Source: Ignelater luminosus (taxonomy: Eukaryota > Arthropoda > Insecta > Coleoptera > Elateridae). From it: a stretch of DNA of 64,000 nt. The notes beneath the pieces are model-generated. The model made no database searches. It had not been told where the DNA came from and saw only the letters and a program-made list of their open reading frames with translations. Below, in pieces: positions 10,386 to 22,349 of the stretch. Numbering within the stretch: the first letter of the stretch is position 1; the number at the start of each line of letters is the position of its first letter. The stretch covers positions 62,001 through 126,000 of the forward strand of contig VTPC01000494.1 of the NCBI GenBank assembly GCA_011009095.1. The letters are read 5' to 3'. Position numbers and translations under genes: made by a program.

Positions 10386-13300
10386 ATGGCAACCCTTAAA
10401 TTTAAAGATAGTTCGCTTTATAAGCAAGAAAATACTGCCGCACCTATTGAAGACTATGTATACAGTAGGTAAGTATTTTCTGTTTGCAAAAAAGAATTTC
10501 AGTAGAAGATAAATTTTTCTTTTTAACAGACATGTTGAGGATTTTGAAATGCAACTAAAGGGTAACAACAATCTTATTGGAATTGCAGTTTTCGGGATTG
10601 GTAGAGCAGGTAACTTTCAAATAATGTGAATGTCATTTGCACTGTTATAATTATAATAGCTGTAAAAAATTAGTGCAAAAGCAACTTTTAGCAAGAAAAA
10701 TTTTTACTCACGTAAAAATCGGGAAAAAGATTGTTTAATTTGAATATGTCAAGGTCATTAATTTTTTTCAGGAACAATTCATTTAACTTATCTGCTACGT
10801 AATCCACGTGTCAAAGTGCTTTATATTGTCGAACAAGATAAAAATAAATGGAATTCCATCAAAAGTTATTGGAACGTTAATGATGAAGTGAAATTTCTCG
10901 ATTTCGATCACGCCGATGAAGTTTACAAGGATAAAAAGTACGTAATAATAAGAATAAAGTAACATCTTACATAATAGGTAAGATGTTTTATCGTTAGATA
11001 AAAAAAAATTAAAAATCAAATTAAAATTATAACATTTTTTGTCGCTTACACAAACTAATTATTAAATTTAAAAAATATTTGAAACTTCACAACAGCATCC
11101 TGAAGTTGTCAGTGGTGGGGGTATCGATTATAAGAATTTATAAAATACTAAACAGTAACAATATTGCAAGAAATTTAATTTGAATGTTGTAAATTATTTT
11201 CAAGATATGGCAAACATAAGCGATTTTAACAGAAAACAGAAAAATTTGATTTACCCGATAACACGCGCGTGTAAAAATGATCAACTGTGTGTATATATAT
11301 AGTATGTGCAAGTTTTAAAAGCAGCAACATAACCTTAAAAAAAAATTATTGAACTATTATAGGATAATAAAAACCCTTCTGTTAAATTCTTAAATTTTTC
11401 TTCCTCGCTTCTACATTTTGCAATTTTAAAGTAAATATTTGTTCAGATGGATATGTTATACACAGTTTTCTGTCACGATTCATTTTCAGTGATTTACTAG
11501 TCAAGTTATTATAAATGATTAGAATTGTAGAAAACTTTTAATAAACATCTGCAATTTTTAAAAATATATTTTAATACAATACGGTCAAATAAGAAAAAAT
11601 CTGCTGAAAATGTTAACAAATCTGTAAAGCGTAAAGTACAGTGTGTTTCATTTTTGATATACAGGGTGTCGCTTTTGAGGGTATTAATAATTAAAGTTTG
11701 GAGTCTTGGCTACACGGCACTTGGAGATATTGTTCCAGGAGAGCGATTTACTAATCGATATTCATCATATATACATATTATGGAATTAGTAATTCCTAGT
11801 TACCAAGTAATAGCGGGCGAGGTGTAGTCGCAATTTAATAAGCGTCGTGAGTTAATAATTCTTCGAAAACGGATGATAACAACTGTTTTGAAATTCTAAT
11901 GATGGTATAAGCTCACATACTTCATAATTAATCTTTCTTTTCAAGGTGAAAGTTAATACGCAGATATTTAAGTTTTTCTGGTCATTTTTATCTGGTAGAA
12001 TTTTTAAATTGAAACCGCTATAACTTGATAATGAAGCCCCATGGGATATTTTGTTATACTTTAATTGTTGCTAGATTTCAAGGAATTACGCTGTGCCCTT
12101 ATTATGTGCCATTTACGGGACATCCGTTCATGGGGTATCCCAATGATTAATAGAGATAGAAATGGTAGAGATAGGGATAGCAGAGATAGAGCTATGGAGT
12201 TTATATTGTACTTTCCTAAATCTCCATACTAGATTCATGACTGAAAGCGACCAACCGCTATCGACCAATACCGACCGACCGTTTTTAAAAATCGGTGTCA
12301 GATAGAAACCGACCACCACGGTAGGGAGCAGTATAACACGTGCTTGTCGTTTTCATACGTATTTACAAAAATGTCTTCGTCGGATTCAGAGGAAGATACG
12401 GTGATGTTGTATTATATGTGGAAAAAGAAATGTTACCAAAAACGTAATGTATGGGTTAGGGAATTATTTCTTAATAGGAATGATAATGGTGAATACTGGA
12501 AACTTCATAATATTTTACTGTGGGATCCTATAAAATTTCGAAATTATTACAGAATGACAGAACATTGCTTTGGCAAGTTATGTGAATATGTTAAACCACT
12601 ATTTCATGCTGGTCATACTAATTATCGTAAAACTATTAGTTTTGAAGAAAGATTAGCTGTAACTCTACGGTAAGTAAAATATTGCCGATTCCAACTTTCT
12701 CGTCCTTATCAATTTTTTAATTTTTGTTTAGATATTTAGCAACTGGTGAATCATTTTCTTCAGCAGCTTATCGATTTTGTATTAGTTACTATGAAATAGG
12801 TATAATAGTGGATGAAATGTTACATATTATTTACGAGGCTCTTAACAAGAAGTTCTTGAAATTTCCGGAAAAAGAAGATTTCACAAGAATCGCTGATGGT
12901 TATGCAAAAAAAAAATAAATTTCCAAACTGTATCGGTGCTTTGGACGGCAAACATGTTCGTATACGCAAACCAGCACATGGAGGATCATTATTTTATAAT
13001 TATAAATCTTACCACTCTATTGTATTATTAGCACTGGTTGACGACGATTATAAATTTTCTGTAATAGATGTTGGAGCATACGGAAGAAATAGTGATGGGG
13101 GGGTTTTTGAAAATTCCAAGTTTGGAAAATTATTGAAAAACAAAGAATTGCAATTACCAGATGATCGTCCGTTAGTGGAAGGTGGAGAACCACTTCCATT
13201 TGTCATTGTAGCTGATGAAGCATTCCGTTTGACTGAAAATATTATGAAGCCATTTCCAAGGAGAAAATTGGACGACAACAAACGTATTTTTAATCAAAGG

Positions 13301-16300
13301 ATATCTGCTGCTCGTCAAATGGTGGTATGTACCTTCGGAATATTGGTAGCAAAATTTAGAATTTTTGAAACTTCTACAGCGGTAGCGCCAGAAAAACTTG
13401 ACAAAATAATAAAAGCAGCTTGTGTTCTACATAATTTTGTAAGAAGCATAGACTGCGAAAGTTTAGATGTTGAATCTGCTCCTTTAAATATTAGACCGTA
13501 TTTTGAAACGCTTCAACATAATGACAGTAATATTAACCAATCCACAACGAGAGCAAGATATATTCGAGAATGTTTTATGAATTTTTTTTTGCATACAGTA
13601 CTGGAGATAATAACAACAACTAGTTTTAATCAATCTTTTAATAATACTGTTTATGTATACAGGGTGATTCACATAAGACGCGCAGATATTTTTAGTAAGT
13701 TTGGAAACGTGTTCTGTGTTGGGTTGCATTTGAAGATTTTAAGAGGCGCGTTTTACATGAATCACCCTATATATATATACACACACATATCTATGTAAAT
13801 AAAATAAATGATAATAAAAAATGTTTTAATTACTGCCTACTTAGTCATTTTTTCTTTGATGAAATTCAAAATCATTAATCGCAACTCCATTTGATCACAT
13901 CTTTCTAACTCGTTTACTTCCGCTACAATTGATTAAAAAAATAGTCCCATGGCACTCTTTTCACGGGGATGTTTTTCCATTTTAGATTTCAAATATTGCG
14001 TAAATGTTTCGTCTACTTCGTTAGATAAGTTTGATTTTTTTCTTGCCCCTTTTTCTGCTACAACTAGGAGTTGTATTATTATTTATATTAACGCTGGAAG
14101 AAGTAGGGTCTGCGTCTTCTGCTTCTAAAATCTCATCCTCTCCAACGGTGAATAAACCAACGTGGGTACTTGTACTGCTACTGGAAGGTGGCCCAGAAGG
14201 CATATTCTCGGTATCTACCAGAGTCACTACATCTTCGTTATCACTGTTTCCAATACTTGGTTCCGGCGGATTTGTCTCTGTAGGTCTTTCAGCCATGTGA
14301 ACATCCAGAAATGACAGTGCATCGAAATATACCCACTTTTTCTTTTTGGAAGCCGAGTCGGATCCAGTAGGCAGATATTCGTGACGTCTTTTATGAAATC
14401 CGGCCCGAAGAAGCTGCCATTTTTTAGAACAATCTTTATCTACAAGTTAAAGTGTTTTAAATACCAATGCGATCATTTCTAGATTAAACTAAAATGGAAG
14501 ACATGCATATTCAAAGTCAATAAATCAAAACAGTTTTCCACTCAAGTGCTGATTTATTATTTATTTTATTCGCACTTACTTTGTGGAACTACATGTTAAT
14601 ACATTACAACAATGATGCATTTCACTTTATTTATTTAATTCTTATCCGGGCAACGTATTTAAGTTACATTACCTGGCAAGGTGGGTCCAACGGATGCGCC
14701 TTTGTATTATATGAAGTTGGTGTGGCACATTTTTCTACAGTCATATTTTATAGCTATTACGTGACTCTTACTAAATTCATGTCATCTTTCGTTCGACATA
14801 ATTTATAAATATTTAAAAACCCAAGCATATAACGTAATTTACCTAAAAGGCCAGAGCCTCAAAAGACCGTACAATAAAAAGTATCAATTAGCCTTGCATT
14901 TTTATTTGATAGACATACAAAAGACCTTTTCAAAACTATTTTAAAAATTTTATTAGGGGTCAGTTTATTTTCGTACTTCGGTACATTGACATCTAAAATA
15001 AATTAGTTCAGTCGATTTCGTAATTTTGTATTAAACATAGTAATAATTTATAGAGTAATACTTTTGTTACTTACATAAATCTGGTATCTACAATATTCAT
15101 AAAACTCTAAATCACCGTAATTACCATTCATATTGTCATTTGTAACTTACAACAACAAAAGATAAACATAATTTACAGAGAATTGTTTTGTATTATTAAT
15201 ACAAATTGCCCGGTTATTTAATAATCAACTTTAAATTTTTTTTTCATCTACTAAATGTAAATTAAAATATTTGACTAACTGCTAACAAAGGTAATAAGTG
15301 GAACAAGTGTGTTTTATTATTGTAATTTGTCAATTTATTGACTTCAAATTCTGTAAGATATAAGTACTATATAATTTAGTACAATAGATTAAATACTTAC
15401 CACTTTTGTTATTAAATTTCAGTGATACAGATCGCCATGCTAAATCTATTGTATTACGATTAGAATAGCCTGCCAAGCTTTGATCATACAAAACTGCATT
15501 ACTTCTAACAATACCAATGAGTTGATCAACCTCCTCGGGTGTCCATCCATCCATTTTACAAACAAATCTAACTTAACTTTCACCGACCACCGTCGACCAA
15601 CCACTTGAATTTCCGACAAGTTCTCAATTTCAAACATGTCGATCGTGGACAGTCGATGCCGGTCGGTGCTGTGTGCCTGAGTATATTCAAAACCACGTGT
15701 TTAAAATTTTGGTCGGTCGATGACGGTCGACGCAAAATTTCTGTCTGACACCCGCCTAAAAATAAAAGTTTGGAGCCAGTCAAAGTGCGGCTCCAACGCT
15801 TTTAAGCGGCTAAAAACTTCACCGGGGGGGCTGGCGAGTGAGGGAGGGTATTGCGAGTTAGCAAACTACTTGAGCCAAGCTAGAAGTGGCTCCCGCTCCT
15901 GCAGTCCAGTCACCATCGATGCGTGGTATGGGTACGTCGTGTTACTTACGCTACGTCCGGTTTGAAACTTGACGTAAATTGCAATATGAACGCAACATGT
16001 GAGCTTTTAAAAAAATCTTTTTCTACCTATTCTTTGGAAGAAAAGATCGAAATAAAAGAACTCGGAAGACCTCTGCCAGATTTAGATATTTCGAAAACAC
16101 AGGGTGGTTCCACTTCGAAATCTAAAGAACGAATTAGAAAATTTAATAGAAATGTTTATTTCAAAAACGACTGGATATGTGGGTGTGACGAGAAACACGC
16201 ATTGTTTTGTTTTCCGTGTCTTTTATTCTGTGGTAATCATTTGTGTTGTTCACATTGACTGATTTAAATGTAACTTTAATAGTTAATAGAATAGGATATC

Positions 16301-19300
16301 TTGGTAAGTTAGTAATTATTCATTGTTTTTAGTGAATTGGAAAGGTAACATACAAAATTACAAACCTTTCCTTTTTCTTAAGTTCGTACTTTTTAAAATT
16401 TAAATTTTTATCATTTTTAAAGCGAGGAATATTTACAATGTTGTACTTTAAAATTTTTATACCCCCCCCCCCCCCCGCCCCACATTGAACCGCAAAGCCG
16501 TGGCTCTACCACCGCACAGTACCACGAGCCGTCACTGGTGAAAACAAAATTTGATGATATTCTTTTGTTTTTCTGTTATCTTGCTATTCTTTTCCATCGA
16601 AATAATGTAAATAGAGCTCCCAAAACGTCCTAAAATTTGTAAATCTTAAAATGACCTAAGATGAACCTGCTTGTCCTAAAGTGTCCTAAAATGGTAACTT
16701 TATTATTTTTGATAAAATATTAAAACACAGTGGTTGTACTATTCATAGTTGAAGAAACATTCACCAAACCTTTGAAAATTATGATTTTTGTTTACTTCAG
16801 AACTAGGATTACTTATGAGAAAAGATGCATCTAGTGTGTCGCCTATAACCTAATAATCGAACATAATCTCGGTGTTGTCAGGTCTACCGCTCTTACAGTA
16901 GATCTACCGTTTTCGAACATCATCTACTGTTGCTTAACTTTTTTTTATTCCACTTTGACGCGGTTTTTAAGATCTAAACATTACATAAATATAGAATGCT
17001 ACACAATACAGGGTGCGGAAAAATTGTGGTTTTCAACTTTTAGCGGTAATGGAGGATACCGTTTTTGTAAAATAAAACCCACAACAACGTGAAAAACCTC
17101 TTTTATGTTTTTTTATTTATTTAATTGTAATTTTCCAAAATAATTACAATGTAAGTGTTAATATATGATTTTTTTTATCCCCTCTTGATTACCTGTAATT
17201 CTGTAGGGAAGCACTTGCACTTGCAGTCAGTGTTTCTACGTATTTACAAAATTTTCTAAATTATGTATTTGCTGTGTATCGATATTCTTCTGTTTCTTTT
17301 GAACAAATTCATCGATTAGTTTGTCATATCAGTAATATCAAAAAATATCACAAATTTAAAGTCAATTTGCATGAAGTAAATGGAAAAACTGTTTCCCATT
17401 ATTTTTGTATCACATGCCTGACTTACTAGTGTCTTAAAATCATCATAGAATTTAGTCAAATTGACAATTGACAATTAGTAGTAAGCGTTTAAAAAAACGC
17501 TTTCGCATTCTGCTGCCGTTTGTATTTGAGGTTAGGTACCAGTTGCTTGCAGCGCATAAGCTGGATTACTGCTTCTGAACACAAACCAAATGTCAGCTGT
17601 TCAATAAAATGAGTATTTAAGCATACCCTTGCTTTTGCCTTTATGATATAGCACGTTTTAGAATTTCCTCCTTCTTCGAGATATTAGCTTTTTTGGAAAT
17701 ACTCTTTTGGCATCTTTTAAATTAAATAATTATCAAACTCATATTGCTGAAAAACCCTTAGAAAACTCTTTATCTGATTCTGTCTAAACGAACTACGACT
17801 TGCACTAAAGAAATTTCCTTAACCCGAAAAATCATAGATGCCGATGTCATTTGGTGCATTCAATGGACTCAGCAATTTAGCTCTTAGCTTTCTGGCAACT
17901 GCTGCAACCTACTGAGCGACATAAGCTCTTATAAAACTTTCTTTCATTTATTTTCTGTTGGAATGTCCTGTCAGCTATTCTCAGCATTAAGAGGTATGCT
18001 AAGTTAGAGATGCAAAAACTCTTACAGAGAACTTAGCAAAAATAAATAAATCCACAACAATCGTTTAGATTTTAGGAAAAGGATCACAATACCTACTTTA
18101 GAGAAAATGCCAGACTTCGGACTTTTGTTTATAACAGAAAAGCAAAACAAATCAAATTTCGTTTTCATCAATGAATCCTAGTCACATCGATGTTGCTTTC
18201 CTCTGAAACAATACTACCAATTTAATAGAAGCGAACATATTGAGGATGCTAGCACAACTTAACCCTCGTGGTGTATATCGAAATATAGCGGGATGTCTTT
18301 CATCCTGATTTATTTAGATCACGTGGAACCCCTCCATTTTGTTTCTTCCATCCTTAATAGATCATTTCGTGTGTGCTACATGTATTAATAACCTTTTTAG
18401 TATGTTACATCCACCATCGACCTCGACAGCAGCAAAGCTGATGATTTAGATTTTATGTAATTTGGAAAAACTTTAATTTCATTACACCGAAAGTTACGTG
18501 GATTTCTAATCTTTCTTTATTTTTTAAATGGGTAATTAGAAGCGGCACGGACGGCAGGGTCCCACTGCCGCTTTTCATGTACTGACACCAGGGTAAAAAT
18601 TGTAGACAAACTTTTGTTGGCACTTGACAGTTCTACATTTGGGTTATAAACTAGTAGATTTAAATATTTAAATCAAGATTGTCTGATTTTCTCATTTGTC
18701 GTATTTATAGTTTAAATAAATTTAAATTTATTTATCTACGACTCTTAAATAATATAGTCGTTATACAAGTAACCATAAGGATATAATCATACTCATAAAA
18801 CACTAGTGTTTGATGGATTTTATTCACTGGCGGTGTTTTGTTGGTTGCCTATTTATAGATATAAAAAAAATAGAAATTGTTATAATCTCAAACTATCTGT
18901 GGAGGCGTGCAAGAAATATCTTCATCACTTTCCATTGAAAAACACAGAGACAAACGTAGGAAAACACTAAATTACGCACCACAACTTACAATTTTTGATT
19001 TTGGAAACAAAGAAATGTGGAAATAATAAACAAGTGCAAAGTCAGCTTAGTTACCGATGCACAAAAATGCTTTAGATCCTGTAATGTTGGTTGCCTATTT
19101 ATGATGGGTGAATGCTTACTTCCGTCAAGAATTTGGACATCGTCTTCGGAGGATCCTTGTATTCCAGGTCTAAAACTCTCTTTGTGAAGATTGTTTACTT
19201 TCCTTGACTACTACATATTCAAGAATTTGGACATCGCTTCCCTCGGGGGAGTCCACCTCCAGATCTTCAGAACTGTTAGAATCGTAGATAAAACGACGTA

Positions 19301-22300
19301 TTTGACTCGCACATAGTGGGCATTATGTGCTCGTTGAATAACATACTTTACTTAATTTATTTAAAAATAAAAAGTCCAAACGAGTACAGTAATACCCCGG
19401 ACTTACGCGATAGGTGAGACCCAGCGATAACCGCCTAAGTCGAATTAGCGTAAGTCGGGGTACAATTTTGCATATAAATACATACAAATTATGTTTAATT
19501 GGGACCGGAGACTAAAGAAAACAATAATTTAAAAGAAAAATGTGTAATAAAATCTTACATAATACAACAAATTATATTACTACGAATTGCAAAAGCATAA
19601 ACCGAAGTAATTTTAACGTAGAAGGCTTCCTAAAATCTAACAAAGTCGTCTGACGGATCAAAGATTTTTTTCTTCTCACGCAAGATTTCCTCGTTGGAGT
19701 CTATGTTTTCCAAAATTTATAACCCTTTTTCAATTGAACTGAGGCCTTCTGTCAACAAAACACGAATAAACGAGAAGATTTAAAAACCGCGTAACTTCGA
19801 ATTCGCGTAAATTGGGGTAGCGTAAGTCGGGGTATTGCTGTATTTAAATTTGTCTGACACTGCCAACAGTGTGACTGTTCCATATTTAAGTCATAATTTA
19901 TTATTATTTAAATCGAGATTGTTTTGATATCTTCATTTGTCGTATCTGTAATTCTGAATAAATTCGAATTATTATTTAAAAATAAAAAATACAAACAAAT
20001 TAAACTCAAATATTTTAATTTGCCTGATACTGCCAACAATTTGACATTTTCATATTTAGGTCATAATTTATTATTATTTAAATATTTAAATCAAAATTGC
20101 TTTGATAACTTTATTTGTCGTATCTGTAATTCTTTATAATTTTCAATTATTACTTAAAAAAAATCCAAATAAATTTAACTTAAATATTTAAATTTGTCTA
20201 GTATTGCTAGCAATTTGACTGTTCCATTTTTAAGTCATAATTTATTATTATTTAAATATTTAAGTCAAGATGATTTTGAATACTGTTCTGACTTCCTCTC
20301 GTGTCATATACGTAATTTAAATAAAGTCAAATTATGATTTAAAAATTAAAAATCAAATTAATTTTAAATTAAATATTTCAATTTATGTGAGTACCAACAA
20401 TTTGACAGTTGTCTATTAAGGTTATGAATGAATATACTGAAATATCTAAACCAAGATTGTTTTGATTTCTTTTGTGTGTCCTATCCCTAATTTCAAATAA
20501 ACTTAAATGATTATTTAAAAATATAAAACCAAAACAACTTTAATTTATATTTTATCTACGTTATATCTGACACTGTTAATCGGTTGACAGTTGTTCATTT
20601 AGAACAGTCAAGTAATAATCAGAATTCATTTGTTTATCATAAATTTATACCAACCTAAAGGTCAATTACATAACCTAAACTTGATTTTTCCTGGATTGCA
20701 CGACACTATTCTTGCTTTATTAATAGCCTTCAACAATAAATTTATATGTGACAGAAAATGCAATTATTGTTATAGACGAACCCTTCACTGTGGATAAGGA
20801 TATTTTAAAATTGCACTTACATCAATTCTCCCAACATCTTAAAATCCACCATGGAGTTTTCATCAATTTTAAAGATAATTTATGTAAATTATATTATTTG
20901 TTGTAGCGAACTTCTTTGTGAAATTTTCTTTCAGGAGTATTAGAACACTCCTGCATTTTATTTGCATGACAATATTCTGTTTTTGTTACAGTAGTATATA
21001 GATTTCTAAAAAAGTACGTAATGGTGCCGAATATACTATATACTACCAATGAGCAAGTTTGGGCTCATGCTTTACCGTTATCATGAAGACAACGACAGAA
21101 ATCGGAAATAATCAACGAATCAGGTATCATAAGGAGTTAGAATTTATAGTCATAAAGATTTTCCATCAATGATATTTTTTTTTGTTGTTCCTAACTCCTG
21201 AAAAAGATTTCTTCCGTTTCGTTCTTTTACTTATTTTATATTCTCTTTAAAGAATAATAAACAATAATTTAAATTATTTCTTTGTAGTGTACGTGCGGTA
21301 ATAGTGACCTCACCAACAAAAACACACGAAGATATCGTTACAAAAGCTTTAGATCACGATAAAGCTGTGTTTTGTGAAAAACCTATCGCGGAAAATATTG
21401 AGAAGACACGAAAATGCTTTGAGAAAGCTAAACAGATTGGTCAACCGCTTTTAACGGCGTTCAACAGGTAAAATTGATTTACTATCCTTTCTAAGTCAAT
21501 AACAAAGGTATACTGCAATATTATTATATTTTTTCAGACGTTTTGATGCAGCTTTTAGTTCGGTAAAAGAAAGAGTGGGAAAGGGCGATGTTGGACACGT
21601 CAACGTAATCAAAACAACCAGTCGAGATTCACCTCTACCTGGAATTGAATATTTGAAAGTTTCAGGCAAGTGACATATAATAATGAATCACCTTCTGTGA
21701 CTGATAAATTATATTTTTCAGGTGGGATTTTTCATGACAGCGCAGTTCACAACATCGATACACTTATATGGATTTTAAGAGAATATCCAATTAAAGTTTC
21801 AGTGGCTGCTTCTGCGAACATTCCAGAAATTGCCGAAATTGGAGATTTTGATACTATTGTTATATTATTTACGTTTCCGAGTGGTACTCTTGGTATTATC
21901 GATATGTGCCGTTACAGCAATTATGGTTACGACCAGCGATTAGAGGTGAAAACTATCAAATTACTTTTAAACTGTTGCAATACAATAATACAGTCTTTTA
22001 GGTATTTGGCTTTAAAGGGATGCTAAAAGTTGAAAATCAACAACCACTGCAAGGAGTTGAATCTCGTAGCGAAAACAATAGAGTATGTCCAATTTATTAT
22101 TCGTTTGCTTCGAGATTCCAAAATTCATATGTCAATGAAATGGATCATTTCTTAAATGTTGTTGATGGTAAGATTAAGGATCTTAAGTAATACAATGAAT
22201 AATTATTTTCATTTGAAGGACAAGAAAAACTAAAAGTGGATTATCAAGATGTTCTAGCAGTAAGTAAGATTGCATCAGCCTGCGAAGAAGCAGCAAAAAC

Positions 22301-22349
22301 AGGAAAAATTGTGGAAATTCATTGGGATTCAAAAGATTTGCCCTTTTGA
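10386..22349 (+). CDS. Gfo/Idh/MocA-family oxidoreductase (myo-inositol 2-dehydrogenase-like), 8 coding exons
   Basis: Coding exons are 10386-10468, 10530-10609, 10772-10937, 21288-21467, 21538-21665, 21722-21945, 22002-22167 and 22219-22349. Together they give 1158 nt, 385 aa, in frame. Introns are GT-AG except intron 5, which has a GC donor (GCAAGT). The N-terminal Rossmann domain shows GIAVFGIGRAG (GxGxxG) after a 37-residue leader, VIVTSPTKTHE, and the family signature FCEKPIAEN, whose Lys is the usual catalytic or NAD(P)-contacting residue. The C-terminal substrate domain starts near GGIFHDSAVHNIDT, with the HD and H-x-x-D positions typical of inositol dehydrogenase-like members. The family uses NAD(P) to oxidise sugar or cyclitol hydroxyls; the substrate here is inferred only. 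No signal peptide is seen, so it is probably cytosolic. No canonical AATAAA follows closely. Intron 3 is 10.35 kb and filled with transposons. Confidence 0.9.
10938..12293. other. Start of intron 3, no gene
   Basis: The first part of the long third intron. It holds a short perfect hairpin (AACATCTTAC, 7-nt loop, GTAAGATGTT, 10961-10987) just after the donor, an isolated CAGGGTGTCGC terminus-like motif near 11663, and a GATAGA-rich simple repeat near 12147-12200. Nothing is coding. Confidence 0.5.
12371..13798 (+). pseudogene. PIF/Harbinger transposase, disabled
   Basis: Exon 1 (12371-12669) starts MSSSDSEEDTV and is spliced (GTAAGT...TTTAG) to an exon at 12732. The DDE nuclease domain shows NCIGALDGKHVRI (first Asp), GAYGRNSDGGVF and VADEAFRL (second Asp). 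The third region reads AARQMVVCTFGILVAKFRIF, where relatives have Glu at the second Val (VECTFG or VENAFG), so the catalytic Glu appears replaced by Val (GTA for GAA). One surplus base in the ten-A run at 12906-12915 also shifts the frame. The last residues of the open frame come from a MITE inserted at 13660. The copy should be inactive. Confidence 0.85.
13660..13768. mobile_element. About 110-bp MITE inserted in the PIF transposase gene
   Basis: CAGGGTGATTCACATAAGACG at its left end is mirrored by a right arm whose inverse reads TAGGGTGATTCATGTAAAACG. TA dinucleotides lie at both borders. The arms run about 28 bp each. The open frame continues through it and so gains about 45 unrelated residues. 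Confidence 0.75.
14021..15554 (-). CDS. PIF/Harbinger accessory protein with MADF/Myb-like domain, intact
   Basis: Two minus-strand exons, 15554-15401 and 14439-14021, joined across a GTAAGT...TTGTAG intron, give 573 nt or 190 aa in frame. The N-terminus (MDGWTPEEVDQLIGIVRSN) and the following DLAWRSVSLKFN and CSKKWQLLRAGFHKRR are typical of the MADF/Myb-SANT trihelix. KKKKWVYFDALSFLD closes the domain. The rest is acidic and Ser/Thr-rich and ends in a basic CSRKRGKKKIK tail. In this superfamily the protein binds the element's ends and helps the transposase enter the nucleus. It is intact although the partner transposase is broken. Confidence 0.75.
15777..16543 (+). mobile_element. Internally deleted hAT-like element
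   Basis: The right terminus, read inverted, starts CAGTGACGGCTCGTGG, a typical hAT-type end. The left end near 15777 (CAGTCAAAGTGCGGCTCC) is a diverged counterpart. Only the N-terminal zinc-finger part of a transposase remains between them. An 8-bp target duplication could not be recognised. The element directly follows the PIF transposon. A run of 15 C (16462-16476) lies near its right end. Confidence 0.55.
15986..16258 (+). pseudogene. N-terminal TTF-type zinc-finger fragment of a hAT transposase
   Basis: The frame starts MNATCELLKKSF and contains RKFNRNVYFKNDWICGC followed by ALFCFPCLLFCG. This is the Trp-x-x-Gly-Cys ... Cys-Phe-Pro-Cys pattern of the TTF zinc finger that opens many hAT-like transposases. 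The reading ends soon after, and no DDE or dimerisation region follows, so this is a fragment of about 90 residues. Confidence 0.65.
16550..18585. other. Intron 3 middle part, no gene seen
   Basis: About 2 kb of intronic AT-rich sequence. A short cluster of CCTAAAA-like words occurs at 16625-16700, and a GC-rich hairpin-like stretch (AGCGGC ... GCCGCT) near 18540-18575. No coding exon was found. Confidence 0.4.
18590..20640. repeat. Diverged satellite-like tandem array, unit about 170-190 bp
   Basis: Recurring landmarks mark each unit: CTGACACTGCCAACA-like, then TTGACAGTT, then AAGTCATAATTTATTATT, then AAATCAAGATTGTTTTGAT, then CATTTGTCGTATCTGTAATT. Copies of the first landmark lie near 19855, 20027, 20198, 20390 and 20570. 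One more unit lies at 18600-18735 but is separated by about 0.6 kb of unrelated sequence and by the MITE at 19387-19840. Copies differ substantially, so the array is old. It lies in intron 3. Confidence 0.75.
19387..19840 (-). mobile_element. Tigger/pogo-like non-autonomous element, 454 bp
   Basis: The left end CAGTAATACCCCGGACTTACG and the right end, inverted CAGCAATACCCCGACTTACG, are flanked by TA on both sides. On the minus strand the interior retains a short peptide-like stretch (ENIDSNEEILREKKK, then DPSDDFVRF) that could be the tail of a pogo-type transposase. It was inserted into the satellite array: the sequence on each side continues one repeat unit. Confidence 0.8.
20645..21287. other. 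End of intron 3, no gene seen
   Basis: AT-rich intron sequence leading to the exon 4 acceptor (TTTCTTTGTAG). A short imperfect dyad (TAGTATATAG ... CTATATACTA) occurs at about 20993-21049. Nothing else is supported. Confidence 0.4.

Larger units (their letters stand above)
12294..15753. mobile_element. PIF/Harbinger DNA transposon with both genes
   Basis: The terminal inverted repeats are GGTGTCAGATAGAAA at 12294 and the inverted (G)GGTGTCAGACAGAAA ending at 15753. Inside are the two convergent genes expected of the superfamily: a DDE transposase (plus strand) and a MADF/Myb-like DNA-binding protein (minus strand). CCGACC and CGACC motifs cluster near both ends, possibly as protein-binding sites, and some lie just outside the left repeat. 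I could not find a clean 3-bp target duplication. The element sits in intron 3 of the oxidoreductase gene and carries a small MITE in the transposase gene. Confidence 0.85.

Noticed and set aside
18590-20640. CRISPR-like array
   Set aside because: Unit length is about 170-190 bp with diverged copies and no short direct repeats with unique spacers; it is a eukaryotic satellite-type repeat.
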